This document shows positions 9,099 through 17,400 of a stretch of DNA of 63,315 nucleotides, one piece after another. This stretch comes from Alkalibacter sp964582705. Lineage in GTDB: Bacteria; Bacillota; Clostridia; Eubacteriales; Alkalibacteraceae. The stretch covers positions 1-63,315 of the forward strand of contig CAZOTE010000002.1 in the NCBI GenBank assembly GCA_964582705.1, read 5' to 3'. Position numbers and translations under genes: made by a program. Every line of letters begins with the position of its first letter. The stretch's first letter is position 1. A model generated the notes under the pieces. The model ran no database searches, was not told where the DNA came from, and saw only the letters and a list, made by a program, of their open reading frames with translations.

Positions 9099-9587
9099 TC
9101 ACATTTTGATAAGTTGAAATACCTTAGTTCTCTCCAAGGCTTTTATAATCAATACTGAAATTGTGCTTCCTGCAATCGAGCTTACTCCAAACGGAATCAC
9201 AAATGCAAACAAGGCTACCTCCCTGCCCATTAACAATGCGGCTACAGGGTAGGAGGCAAGCGCTCCTACTAAACCGGTCCCAACGACTTCTCCTAAAAAT
9301 GCGTGGGTCATCTTTCTGCTTTTCATGTATAAAACACCACACATCAGAGCTCCTAGCATGCTTCCCGGGAAGGCGAGCAGACTTCCGGTACCCATTGAAA
9401 CGCGAATCAGAGACGTTGCAAATGCAACTCCCACACCATACACGGGTCCCAAAATTACTCCAGATAAAACGTTGACCATATGCTGTATGGGAAAGCACTT
9501 GGCGGCTCCCACAGGAATAAAGAATCCGGACAATGATACAGCTAGTGCAATAAATAGACCTGCCAAAGATAATTTTTTGATGTTCAT
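9099..9587 (-). CDS. thiW: ThiW, ECF transporter substrate-binding subunit
   Basis: A 162-residue integral membrane protein with about five hydrophobic helices, matching the ThiW family of ECF-transporter S components believed to take up a thiamine thiazole precursor. Conserved N-terminal features include FIPVGAAKCFPIQHMVNVL and GPVYGVGVAF. It needs a shared EcfA-EcfA'-EcfT module, which is not in this window. It is preceded by a TPP riboswitch and terminator, so expression should fall when thiamine pyrophosphate is plentiful. The start has GGAGG seven bases upstream. Confidence 0.9.
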   Translation of the reverse strand: MNIKKLSLAGLFIALAVSLSGFFIPVGAAKCFPIQHMVNVLSGVILGPVYGVGVAFATSLIRVSMGTGSLLAFPGSMLGALMCGVLYMKSRKMTHAFLGEVVGTGLVGALASYPVAALLMGREVALFAFVIPFGVSSIAGSTISVLIIKALERTKVFQLIKM

Positions 9588-9623
9588 TTAAATCCTCCTT
9601 AAATTTAATCTATAAAATAAAAA

Positions 9624-9646
9624 GAGACCTGCCCTAAGCAGATCTC
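9624..9646 (-). terminator. Riboswitch-controlled terminator before thiW
   Basis: GAGATCTGC and GCAGGTCTC pair on the minus strand around a short loop and are followed by TTTTTATTTT. It lies between the TPP aptamer and thiW, so it is the likely expression platform. Confidence 0.85.
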
Positions 9647-9659
9647 AATAAATACAAGC

Positions 9660-9752
9660 TATGAGTCCCTACGTTGGCATTATCCAAATCAGGTTTTTAG
9701 GGTCGAGACAGCATTTAGTCTCCTCTCAGCCTACATTGCGCAAGCTCCCCCA
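9660..9752 (-). ncRNA. TPP riboswitch upstream of thiW
   Basis: The minus strand carries all conserved blocks of the THI element: GGGGAGC, GGCTGAGA, GACCC, ACCTGATTTGGATAAT and GCCAACGTAGGGA, in order. A hairpin with a T-run follows before thiW, the standard transcription-attenuation arrangement. Confidence 0.96.
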
Positions 9753-9784
9753 TTATGTATAACAAGGTTTTGTTACTTATCTAG

Positions 9785-10039
9785 TCAATATATGTCATCT
9801 GAATAGCCGGATCTGTTTTTGCATTCCTCAGTCAAAATCCCAAGATATTTTGCAAGCAGAGGCGCATACGACAGGGCAAAAACGGTACTTGCACAGGCCA
9901 TCACCTTTTTTCTCTGGGATTGAGGCACAGCCATTCCCATAAGGACTCCCATGGAGCATAACGAAAGCTTTAAAAGCCCTATATCTACAACAGTCATCTG
10001 ATCTTTGTACTTTTGAGCATATTTCAGCATACCTTTCAC
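9785..10039 (-). CDS. Small conserved membrane protein
   Basis: An 84-residue protein with two hydrophobic segments (around LLKLSLCSMGVLMGMAVP and VFALSYAPLLAKYLGIL) separated by a basic QSQRKK loop. It resembles a widespread small clostridial family often labelled as a phosphate transporter permease, a label without functional basis here. A GTG at 10039 follows GGAGG with nine-base spacing. It is a single gene, divergent from the methyltransferase gene, and precedes the thiW riboswitch. Function unknown. Confidence 0.75.
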   Translation of the reverse strand: MKGMLKYAQKYKDQMTVVDIGLLKLSLCSMGVLMGMAVPQSQRKKVMACASTVFALSYAPLLAKYLGILTEECKNRSGYSDDIY

Positions 10040-10196
10040 TATAGACTACCTCCTCTGATTTTCTTTCAAGTCAGCAATACTAATTACAGGTTAAATTCAT
10101 TATAACAAATTAACCATTTACATACAATGGCAAAAATCAGTTTCTTTGATGCTGGCTGGGGTACTAATTATTAAAATGATAAAGATGGTGATAAAA

Positions 10197-10715
10197 ATGG
10201 AAAATTTAAAAAAGCACATCATATCATTCCTCTTGCCAATGGTCGTATGCATCGCAGTTCCCTTGGTGATTATTCTCTTTGAAATAAGTGTCGTGGGCGA
10301 CTCTCTTTTCAACCAAAATAAAGCAACTTTATTACTAGGCGTTATATTGCTTTTAGTAAGCTGCATTTGTTTTTTTATTATTATTAAGCTTTTTATTTCC
10401 GTTAGCAAGAGCACTATTATGCCTTGGAATCCTTCTCAAAGACTCATTATGTCAGGACCATATGCCTATGTTAGAAATCCTATGATATTGAGCGTGATCT
10501 CGTTATTGCTGGGATATTCTCTGATTTTTGCTTCAACGAGGATATTTGCCTTCTGTTTTGTATTTTTCATAGCCAACAACTTGTATTTCTCGTTATTTGA
10601 AGAGCCTGATCTCTTAAAACGTTTCGGCAAAGATTACGCGCTTTATAAAAAAAATGTTCCCAGGTGGATCCCAAGAATAAAGCCTTGGAATCCACCTGGG
10701 AACAATGATCAATAG
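10197..10715 (+). CDS. ICMT/PEMT-like methyltransferase family membrane protein
   Basis: About 172 residues with four membrane helices. The C-terminal half carries the isoprenylcysteine carboxyl methyltransferase signature: GPYAYVRNPM near residue 85, then EEPDLLKRFGKDYALYKKNVPRWIPR. In this fold these segments bind S-adenosylmethionine at the membrane. Bacterial members methylate small molecules or lipids, mostly unknown. The ATG at 10197 has GGTGAT five bases upstream; the in-frame ATG at 10146 lacks an SD. Its 3' end meets the convergent NlpC/P60 gene after 9 bases with no room for a separate terminator. Confidence 0.82.
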   Translation: MENLKKHIISFLLPMVVCIAVPLVIILFEISVVGDSLFNQNKATLLLGVILLLVSCICFFIIIKLFISVSKSTIMPWNPSQRLIMSGPYAYVRNPMILSVISLLLGYSLIFASTRIFAFCFVFFIANNLYFSLFEEPDLLKRFGKDYALYKKNVPRWIPRIKPWNPPGNNDQ

Positions 10716-10724
10716 CTATCAAGT

Positions 10725-12128
10725 TCAGTAGACTCTTCTTCCACTGATGTATTTTGCTCTCCAATACGCTGTATTGATTGAAGTTATTTCAACTCTTCTT
10801 CCTGGCCTAGGTGAGTGAATCATGTTGCCGTTTCCTACGTAAATACCCACATGACCTGAAAAAACAACTAGATCTCCAGGCATCAAATCGCTTTTCGCAA
10901 CGAATCCTCCGACGCTTCCCTGCCCTCCGCTGGTTCTAGGAAGACCTATGCCCAATTGTCTGAACACATACTGTGTGAAACCGGAACAATCGAAACCAGC
11001 TGGCGTCGACCCTCCACTTCTATATGGCGTTCCAAGGTACTGCCTTGCAGTAGCTACTATCGAAGAACCCAGATTAGACTTATATGATGAAGCCGAAGTT
11101 ACTCTCGATGCAGTTACCACCGGTCTTGATTTGGTGCCTTCAAGCACTATCTTGGCAATTGGTTCAGCTATTACCTTTTCGCTTATAACCTTTGATTTTT
11201 CCGCTACTCCATTTATGTATAGAACTTCTTTTGTTACTTCCTTTTCGCCGTTCTTGCCTTCCTGCTCTACCTTCGTTTGTCCGATATACAAAGAAGAATC
11301 CTTTTTCTTCTCGGTGGCATATGATACTTTTTCACTGACGGTCTCTTTTACCATCGCTGATACGTCAAGGAATGGTTTTTCAACGCTTAAATTTATAGTG
11401 TCTCCCGGCATCAACTCTTCAAGGTTTTTATCAGGATTTGCCTCTTCCAAGCTTCTCAAGCCAGTTCCGTACGACCTAGAAATTGTCCAAGCTGAGTCAC
11501 CTTGAGCCACCTTGTATGTCTGAATTTCTTCTGTATTTGCATTAACTCTTTCAAGTGCGTCAACTTCATCAAGTATCAAATCCGCTTGAACATTTTTTAA
11601 TATTACTTCTACATCTTGCTCAAATGCTATGTCTAGAACCTCGATATTATTCGCTGACCCGGCAAGTCTTTCAATATATGGTTTTTTCATTTGTTCCAAA
11701 ATTTCATTAGCTTCCTCGACAGTCGCTAGAATAAGCTTTTCTTCTCCGTCAACCATAATGACAGCCGCTTCCTGGAACACCTGAATATTTTCTTGCAATG
11801 CATTTGTTAAGCTGTCAATTTCCAAAGTCGAGCTTTTATCCACTCTCACTTTTTCGAAGGTTATTTCCTTTTCATAAAAAAAGTCTTCACCGTACTGATC
11901 TATAAGCTGTCTTTCGATTTCAGCCAATGCATCTTCAACCATCATTTGCTCTGATACATAACCCAGGTCCTGACCATTGAAGTACAGCTGATAAGAAAAG
12001 CTGTTTTGGTAGGTCAATACTCCTATAGCTATGGTCGCGGTAATGGCACCAGATACTGCCAACGCCTTTGCTCTGTCTTTTAATTGCCATGTCTGTACAT
12101 CTACTGTTTTCATCCAGTTTTTGTTCAT
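10725..12128 (-). CDS. LysM-G5-NlpC/P60 cell wall endopeptidase
   Basis: A 467-residue exported wall hydrolase. A single N-terminal membrane segment (about residues 24-42) anchors it, followed by an unassigned alpha/beta region, a LysM domain (YKVAQGDSAWTISRSYG near residue 205), a G5 domain (about 255-335) and a C-terminal NlpC/P60 domain (about 355-467). The catalytic cysteine is in GFDCSGFTQY, the histidine in GHVGIYVG, and the third polar residue in MIHSPRPG. It should cleave stem peptides of peptidoglycan during growth or separation. It has its own promoter. Confidence 0.93.
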   Translation of the reverse strand: MNKNWMKTVDVQTWQLKDRAKALAVSGAITATIAIGVLTYQNSFSYQLYFNGQDLGYVSEQMMVEDALAEIERQLIDQYGEDFFYEKEITFEKVRVDKSSTLEIDSLTNALQENIQVFQEAAVIMVDGEEKLILATVEEANEILEQMKKPYIERLAGSANNIEVLDIAFEQDVEVILKNVQADLILDEVDALERVNANTEEIQTYKVAQGDSAWTISRSYGTGLRSLEEANPDKNLEELMPGDTINLSVEKPFLDVSAMVKETVSEKVSYATEKKKDSSLYIGQTKVEQEGKNGEKEVTKEVLYINGVAEKSKVISEKVIAEPIAKIVLEGTKSRPVVTASRVTSASSYKSNLGSSIVATARQYLGTPYRSGGSTPAGFDCSGFTQYVFRQLGIGLPRTSGGQGSVGGFVAKSDLMPGDLVVFSGHVGIYVGNGNMIHSPRPGRRVEITSINTAYWRAKYISGRRVY

Positions 12129-12175
12129 AACATTTCTCCCACACTCTTGATAGAGTTAAATTTTTCAACAAGAGT

Positions 12176-12204
12176 ATTGTAACATTAAATATACAAATGT
12201 GCAA
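12176..12204 (-). promoter_or_regulatory. Promoter of the NlpC/P60 gene
   Basis: On the minus strand TTGCAC (12204-12199) and TACAAT (12181-12176) are separated by 17 bases, a good sigma-A type promoter. The leader then holds a 7-bp inverted repeat (ACTCTTG/CAAGAGT, 12143-12175). Confidence 0.65.
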
Positions 12205-12501
12205 ACTTTATTTACAATTTAGATACAACTTTTAAGGCTTTTTAGTTTCTTCATAATAATGAGGAATTTTCAGATCAAGTTCAATAACTGCTTTTTCTTA
12301 AGACTTGCAGAAGGGTGTTCGTTATTTTTTTGATATTAACTCAATCATCGTAACTCTAATCGTTATTTTGAACAACAAAGACCGGTTTTTTCATCATTTT
12401 CTATATATCTACTTAGTCATTTTAACTATATAATAATCTCTGTCGGAAATTGGTTAATTAAATAACTATCAGACAATTTGTTAATAAGAGAGGGGATACT
12501 C
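12205..12501. other. Intergenic region upstream of the flavoenzyme, no gene seen
   Basis: About 300 AT-rich bases with no credible open reading frame. A TATAAT is at 12429-12434 but no good -35 partner is visible. An imperfect palindrome (TTCTTCAT at about 12247, ATGAGGAA) could be an operator. Nothing else is recognised. Confidence 0.5.
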
Positions 12502-14037
12502 ATGAAGAAAAATGGAATCAGCCGTAGAGATTTTATTAAGGGCGCAGCCGCAGGGACAATCGGCGTGGCTGCAATGGGCGTATTAGGAGCCTGTTCCCAA
12601 GGAGCCACATCTGTTGACGACATCAATTGGGACAAGGAATCAGACGTCGTCATAGTAGGCGGAGGTGGTACAGGAGTAGCAGCAGCCGCACAGGCAGCCA
12701 TGGACGGGGCTCAAGTATTAATCCTTGAAAAAGCAGGCATCGCTGGAGGAACTACCAATTATTCCGGAGGAGTAATGCAAGCTTCTTCGACAAAGTATCA
12801 AAAAGAATTTACAGACTTTAAAGACGATACTCCTGAAAAACATTTTCAGCTTTGGCTTAAAGCAGGCGAAGGTCTGGTAGATGAAGATCTTGTAAAGGAT
12901 CTTGCATACGGAGCACCTGATCATATTGAATGGTTATCTGATATGGGACTTAAATTCACTAGCGTTTATGGTCACAGCGATATACCTTATATAGACAAGA
13001 ATTTGTTCGCAGACAGAATACACGTCTATGAAGGTGGCGGCGGCCATGGCGGCGGCGTTCCGATGGTTAACGCAATGTTGGATTCAGCAGTAGCAAATGG
13101 AGCTGTCATAGAATACAACACTGAAGTTACCGAACTTATAACAAACGACAATGGAGAAGTAATAGGCGTCGTGGCTAACCAAGATGGTAAATCCATAAAT
13201 GTAAAAGCAAAAAAAGGCGTAATACTCGCTTCTGCAGGAATCGACAACAACAAGCAAATGGCAAAAGAACTTGCACCACAACAATACTGGGCTATAACCA
13301 ACGGAGTACCTATGTGCGCAGAAACAGATACTGGCGATGGAATCAGGATAGCCATGGAAATTGGAGCTTCAGTATGCGGCTTTGGCGGAACTATCGACTT
13401 TTGCGGTAAAACCGGCGCTTCAACCGACAATAGGGTGCCACACTTCCCCGCTTTCATTGTTAACGGCAAGGGAAAAAGATTTGTTAATGAAGATGCTACG
13501 TACGCTTATCATTACAGAGCGATTTTTCAGCAGGAAAGCCAATTAGATGCTCCTACATACATGATATTTGGAGAAAGCAGCCTTTCAGATGAATTTGCAA
13601 GATGGAACAAAGAGAGTCTCGATAAGGATATAGCAGAAGGAACAGTGATACAAGGCAATACAATAGAGGAATTGGCTGCAAAGATAGAAGTTGATTCCGC
13701 CAACCTAGCTGATACTTTGGCAACATGGAATAACGAAGCTGCTAATGGAAAAGACAATCAATTCGACAGAACGACTGGATTAAAAGCAATAACAGGACCT
13801 TTTTATGCTTACAAAAATACTGCTTTCAACCTGGGAGCCATCGGAGGAGTAAAGATCAACACCGACGCTCAGGCTATTGATACAAAGGGCGAGATAATAC
13901 CAAGGCTGTATGCTGGCGGATTAAATGCCGGAGGCTGGATAGGACCATACTATCCAGGATCAGGCACTGCTATAATCGGTACAGTACATTGGGGCCGAAA
14001 AGCCGGAGCTCACGCCGCTAAGCTGACTTCCCTTTAA
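12502..14037 (+). CDS. Tat-exported FAD-dependent reductase, flavocytochrome c family
   Basis: A 511-residue flavoprotein. The N terminus is a twin-arginine signal (SRRDFIK, residues 7-13) ending in a lipobox (LGAC, Cys31), so it should be exported folded and lipid-anchored outside. FAD binds through VIVGGGGTG (residues 50-58) and the motif pair GIAGGTTNYSGG and YAGGLNAGGWIGP. It belongs to the fumarate reductase/ketosteroid dehydrogenase superfamily. The C-terminal YPGSGTAIIG resembles the ketosteroid dehydrogenase side more than the fumarate reductase RLGGNA-type loop, so fumarate is not certain. Genes for Tat components and an FMN-binding lipoprotein follow, suggesting an extracellular electron-accepting reductase. 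Confidence 0.9.
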   Translation: MKKNGISRRDFIKGAAAGTIGVAAMGVLGACSQGATSVDDINWDKESDVVIVGGGGTGVAAAAQAAMDGAQVLILEKAGIAGGTTNYSGGVMQASSTKYQKEFTDFKDDTPEKHFQLWLKAGEGLVDEDLVKDLAYGAPDHIEWLSDMGLKFTSVYGHSDIPYIDKNLFADRIHVYEGGGGHGGGVPMVNAMLDSAVANGAVIEYNTEVTELITNDNGEVIGVVANQDGKSINVKAKKGVILASAGIDNNKQMAKELAPQQYWAITNGVPMCAETDTGDGIRIAMEIGASVCGFGGTIDFCGKTGASTDNRVPHFPAFIVNGKGKRFVNEDATYAYHYRAIFQQESQLDAPTYMIFGESSLSDEFARWNKESLDKDIAEGTVIQGNTIEELAAKIEVDSANLADTLATWNNEAANGKDNQFDRTTGLKAITGPFYAYKNTAFNLGAIGGVKINTDAQAIDTKGEIIPRLYAGGLNAGGWIGPYYPGSGTAIIGTVHWGRKAGAHAAKLTSL

Positions 14038-14044
14038 TATGTTG

Positions 14045-14078
14045 TTGCTGAGAAGATTCTCTTTGGTCTTCTCAGCAA
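14045..14078 (+). other. Intra-operon hairpin between flavoenzyme and tat genes
   Basis: TTGCTGAGAAGA (14045-14056) and its exact complement (14067-14078) form a 12-bp stem with a 10-base loop. There is no T-run after it, so partial termination, mRNA processing or 3' end protection that lowers tat expression relative to the reductase is more likely than full termination. Confidence 0.6.
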
Positions 14079-14112
14079 TAATAACAAGTATGAAACGAAG
14101 GAAGGTTTTATT

Positions 14113-14454
14113 ATGAGAATCGGTACATCGGAATTAATAGTGGTATTAATAGTAGCTTTATTGGTCCTTGGACCTGAAAAGCTCCCCTTTTATGCAAAGA
14201 AATTGGGTGGGGCTCTAAGCACGATAAAGAACTATACAAATGATTTTACACGCGAGATCAACGAAAACATACTAGAACCGATCTCAACAATCAAAGAACC
14301 ATTAGATAATGCTGCGAAGCCTTTAAGTAATCTAGCTGAAGAAATCAAGGCTCCGTTCAACGAAGCAAAAATGTCTGTTGAAAAAATTGGGCATACTGAC
14401 GAAGAGAGCTTTCAGATAAAAACAACGGAAAAGAATGCAGTGGATAACGTTTAG
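14113..14454 (+). CDS. TatB-like twin-arginine translocase subunit
   Basis: A 113-residue TatA/B family protein: a short N-terminal membrane helix (residues about 6-20) opened by IGTSELIVVL, the hinge GPEKLP, then a long amphipathic and charged region. The length and the glutamate in the helix entry are more TatB-like than TatA-like, but in Gram-positive bacteria the two roles may be merged. It works with TatC to recognise and move folded twin-arginine proteins; the preceding gene encodes such a substrate. Confidence 0.88.
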   Translation: MRIGTSELIVVLIVALLVLGPEKLPFYAKKLGGALSTIKNYTNDFTREINENILEPISTIKEPLDNAAKPLSNLAEEIKAPFNEAKMSVEKIGHTDEESFQIKTTEKNAVDNV

Positions 14455-14483
14455 TAAAAATAAGGATAAAAAAGGAGAATCCC

Positions 14484-14651
14484 ATGTTAGGTAGAATCGG
14501 CACATCCGAACTATTGATAATTTTAGGAATCGCATTAATAATCTTTGGACCAAAACAGCTCCCAAAACTTGGCAAGACATTTGGTTCAACACTAAAGAGC
14601 TTTAAAGATGGAGTAGATGGCGATACAGAAGGTAATGAAGAAGAAAGCTAG
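14484..14651 (+). CDS. tatA: TatA, short twin-arginine translocase subunit
   Basis: A 55-residue protein with the standard TatA layout: IGTSELLIILGIALIIFGP membrane helix, the hinge FGPKQLPKLGK, then an amphipathic helix (FGSTLKSFKDGV) and an acidic tail ending EEES. It starts at an ATG with AAAGGAG eight bases upstream, 29 bases after the TatB-like gene. TatA oligomers form the conduit of the translocase. Confidence 0.93.
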   Translation: MLGRIGTSELLIILGIALIIFGPKQLPKLGKTFGSTLKSFKDGVDGDTEGNEEES

Positions 14652-14668
14652 ACTAGGAGTAGATTGAT

Positions 14669-15427
14669 TTGAAAAGGAAGAAGATCAGAAAAAAATCTAC
14701 CAAGGAAGTCATGGGCATAGTTGATCACCTTGGGGAAGTACGGAAAAGACTGTTTACAATTATCGTAGTCTTCTTTATTTTTGCAATTGCCAGCTTTAAT
14801 TACGCTGATGATCTGGTCAATATTTTGATTGAAAATTCAAAGAACCTGGGCTATTTTTTGGTATATCTAGCTCCTGGAGAATTATTCTCACAATATATTA
14901 AGGTTTCTTTGATATTAGGAATCACACTTTCTTCACCTGTGATATTGTTTCAAGTATGGGCTTTTATCAAGCCTGGGCTAAAAAAAGGTGAAAAAGCATC
15001 TGTTTTTCTCTCGCTTTTTTTCGGGTTGGCATGCTTTTTAATAGGAGCAGCATTTGCATATCTGATAGCAGTTCCCATGATGCTTAATTTTTTCATGACC
15101 GTTGACCAAAACCAGATTGTATCGCCGACAATATCCATACAAAATTATATAGGCTTCGTACTGTCGACACTGCTGACATTCGGCATTGTGTTTGAAATGC
15201 CTGTAGTGACAGTCTTGCTTACACAACTGGGTTTGATCAAGGCTGAATGGCTTGTTAAAAGCAGAAAAGTGGTAATAGTAATGCTATTTTTAATTGGAGC
15301 CCTTATCACTCCTCCTGAAGTAGTATCACAAATTCTTGTTGCAGTTCCCATGCTCTTGCTTTTTGAAATCAGCGTTATATTAAGCAAATTGATAGGCAGA
15401 AAAAAGAGAATAAAAGAAATGACATAA
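14669..15427 (+). CDS. tatC: TatC, twin-arginine translocase receptor
   Basis: A 252-residue six-helix membrane protein. The signature HLGEVRKRL near residue 20 is the cytoplasmic signal-binding motif, FEMPV near residue 175 holds the conserved membrane glutamate, and TPPEVVSQ follows the fifth helix. The basic N terminus begins at TTG 14669 with TAGGAG at the correct distance. With the two preceding TatA/B-type genes it makes a complete minimal translocase in the same operon as a Tat substrate. Confidence 0.95.
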   Translation: MKRKKIRKKSTKEVMGIVDHLGEVRKRLFTIIVVFFIFAIASFNYADDLVNILIENSKNLGYFLVYLAPGELFSQYIKVSLILGITLSSPVILFQVWAFIKPGLKKGEKASVFLSLFFGLACFLIGAAFAYLIAVPMMLNFFMTVDQNQIVSPTISIQNYIGFVLSTLLTFGIVFEMPVVTVLLTQLGLIKAEWLVKSRKVVIVMLFLIGALITPPEVVSQILVAVPMLLLFEISVILSKLIGRKKRIKEMT

Positions 15428-15447
15428 TATAAATTAAGGAGATTAAA

Positions 15448-15801
15448 ATGAAAAGAACTAAATTTATGATATTATCAGTTATATTAATTGCGGTATCGGC
15501 CATCACCCTTGGTTGTGGGTCATCAACGGCTGTCTACACTGACGGAACATACGAGGGAACCAGCGATGCAGGAATGCATGAAGGCCTGAAGGTTTCAGTA
15601 TCAGTGAAAGATGGGAAAATTTCTGAGGTCAGCATAATTGAACATGATGAAACCGAAGGAATCGGTACATCAGCATTCGGTCCTGTCACGGAAGCAATTG
15701 TAGATGCACAATCAACAGATGTTGACTCTGTTTCAGGTGCAACAAAAACATCAAATGCCATCAAAGAGGCAGTTGATGGAGCCCTTGCTCAAGCAAAATA
15801 G
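15448..15801 (+). CDS. FMN-binding domain lipoprotein
   Basis: A 117-residue lipoprotein: signal peptide with lipobox LGC (Cys23), then one FMN_bind domain. The flavinylation motif D-x-x-S-G-A-T is present (Asp93 to Thr99, followed by KTS), the site where ApbE attaches FMN through a phosphoester to threonine in NqrC- and RnfG-type proteins. It probably relays electrons from the membrane to the Tat-exported reductase of the same operon. No ApbE, ferredoxin oxidoreductase or quinone partner is in the window. Confidence 0.92.
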   Translation: MKRTKFMILSVILIAVSAITLGCGSSTAVYTDGTYEGTSDAGMHEGLKVSVSVKDGKISEVSIIEHDETEGIGTSAFGPVTEAIVDAQSTDVDSVSGATKTSNAIKEAVDGALAQAK

Positions 15802-15808
15802 TAATGAA

Positions 15809-15843
15809 GCGTTGGCAATTAATTTAACCAACGCTTTTTCTTT
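15809..15843 (+). terminator. Terminator of the Tat/flavin operon
   Basis: GCGTTGG (15809-15815) pairs with CCAACGC (15828-15834), followed by TTTTTCTTTT. The T-run lies within the final codons of the convergent regulator gene. Confidence 0.85.
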
Positions 15844-17332
15844 TCAGTATCTGCATAGATATGTGCATATGCCTGCACATTTTATTGTCATCCAGTGAAA
15901 TTCCCAGGATTTCTTCAATTTTTTTTAGTCTGTAGTTCAAAGTATTTCTGTGAATGTGCATGATCTTTGAAACTTCATTTATATTTTTATAACATTCAAG
16001 ATAAGCCTCCAGTGTTTCTGAATAGCTGGTATGGTGCTCTCTGTCATATGCTACTAATTTATAAAGCCCAGGATATATAAAAATTTTTGAATTCAAGCTT
16101 TTATTGATTGTCTTAATAAAATGTTCTTCAAAAAAATCATTGTAATAATGCAGTTTCCCCTCTTCTCTTCTTACGCCAAATCTATATGCAGCTTTTGCCT
16201 GCTCGTAGTAAACTGTGGATTCTGAAAGCTCATAGAACTTATCGCTTATACCGCAATCTAGATCAAATTTCCTCAAAATAGAATTAATTCTTTCAATCGA
16301 TCCTTGAATCTGATTCCCATAGAATAGAAGCACGATATTTGACTCGTGGACAGTCGCCTGTGCATAGGGTAGCTCTAACATTATATCCTCCTGAAGATTC
16401 TTTAAAACCGAAAGGTTGAAATTGTTGATATCAAATGGAATGTTTACTATCTGATATGGAGCTTGCCAATTAAAATTACCGATTTTGAATGCATGATCAA
16501 TCTTTCCGCTATCATAAACATCTCCTTCGATTAGATTCGAAAGGAATGTCTGTTTGTATGAAATGCTTTCGTCGTTAGGTGGGTTGGTCTCCAATATCAG
16601 ATTGAGCACTATCATGCTCAGGGAATTTACGATTTCCAAATCGATCCTTATGAATTTTTCATAAGACTCAAGAACTCCTATCACTCCGAAAAAACGTTTT
16701 CCGTCAGATATCTTCCTGGCGATTCTTCTGAAATTTTGAGCAAATCCCCAGTCGAGATAAAACGGAAAGTTTCTTTTTAAAGTCTCTATCTTAGTATTGT
16801 CAGATTCGATCTGGTTCATAAGCTCTTGATCGGCATATCCTTTCTCCCTAATTGAATCCCATACAGGTTCATTTAATTTTTTGTCCGGGTACAATTCAAC
16901 TAGTCTATATCTGGAGTCGGTTACCGTAATAGGATTTTTTAAATATTTGAATGTAATCTCCAATATTCTCCTCATATCAGATTTGTTCAAAATCGCTTCA
17001 AAGACTTCGCTTCTATACAGTACAAGCTTATTCTCTTGTTCCAGTAGCTCCTTTATGATTTTAATGCTTGATTTTAAAAAATCTCTATCTACTATTATAA
17101 AATTGCATTCACAACCATACTGGCAGTGAACCGGCTGGTCCGATATGATTATCATACCACCCAACCTTTGTGTAAATTCTTCCGCTTTTCCATAATATAT
17201 AGTTCTTGAGTCCTTCTCTTTTGAAAATTCAGAAACATGACAAATTTCATTGATATCCCTATCCCTCACTTGGATATCAATGAAATCAGTTCTAAAGCTC
17301 TCAAGATGATTTAGTATATTCTCAATCTTCAC
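15824..17332 (-). CDS. PucR/CdaR-type transcriptional regulator
   Basis: A 502-residue regulator. The C terminus holds the PucR-type helix-turn-helix (HTH_30): VSKIMHIHRNTLNYRLKKIE near residue 450. The middle contains a GGDEF-like CdaR region (about residues 250-400), and the N-terminal half is a possible sensor domain without a motif I recognise. It starts at GTG 17332 after GGAGT. Such proteins activate genes for purine, amino acid or organic acid use. It converges with the Tat/flavin operon, which suggests but does not prove that it controls it. Its stop codon region overlaps that operon's terminator. Confidence 0.82.
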   Translation of the reverse strand: MKIENILNHLESFRTDFIDIQVRDRDINEICHVSEFSKEKDSRTIYYGKAEEFTQRLGGMIIISDQPVHCQYGCECNFIIVDRDFLKSSIKIIKELLEQENKLVLYRSEVFEAILNKSDMRRILEITFKYLKNPITVTDSRYRLVELYPDKKLNEPVWDSIREKGYADQELMNQIESDNTKIETLKRNFPFYLDWGFAQNFRRIARKISDGKRFFGVIGVLESYEKFIRIDLEIVNSLSMIVLNLILETNPPNDESISYKQTFLSNLIEGDVYDSGKIDHAFKIGNFNWQAPYQIVNIPFDINNFNLSVLKNLQEDIMLELPYAQATVHESNIVLLFYGNQIQGSIERINSILRKFDLDCGISDKFYELSESTVYYEQAKAAYRFGVRREEGKLHYYNDFFEEHFIKTINKSLNSKIFIYPGLYKLVAYDREHHTSYSETLEAYLECYKNINEVSKIMHIHRNTLNYRLKKIEEILGISLDDNKMCRHMHISMQILKRKSVG

Positions 17333-17400
17333 TAATTACTCCATTCATAATGATTATTTTAAAGGCTACTTTCCGTTAAATATTTATTTAATATCAATAT

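Noticed and set aside
9124..9498. Long alternative-frame ORFs over thiW
   Set aside because: They are shadows: no SD, no family match, and the ThiW frame has hydrophobic helices and a riboswitch.
12240..12501. Possible small RNA or leader upstream of the flavoenzyme
   Set aside because: No terminator hairpin or conserved motif; the -10-like TATAAT has no good -35.
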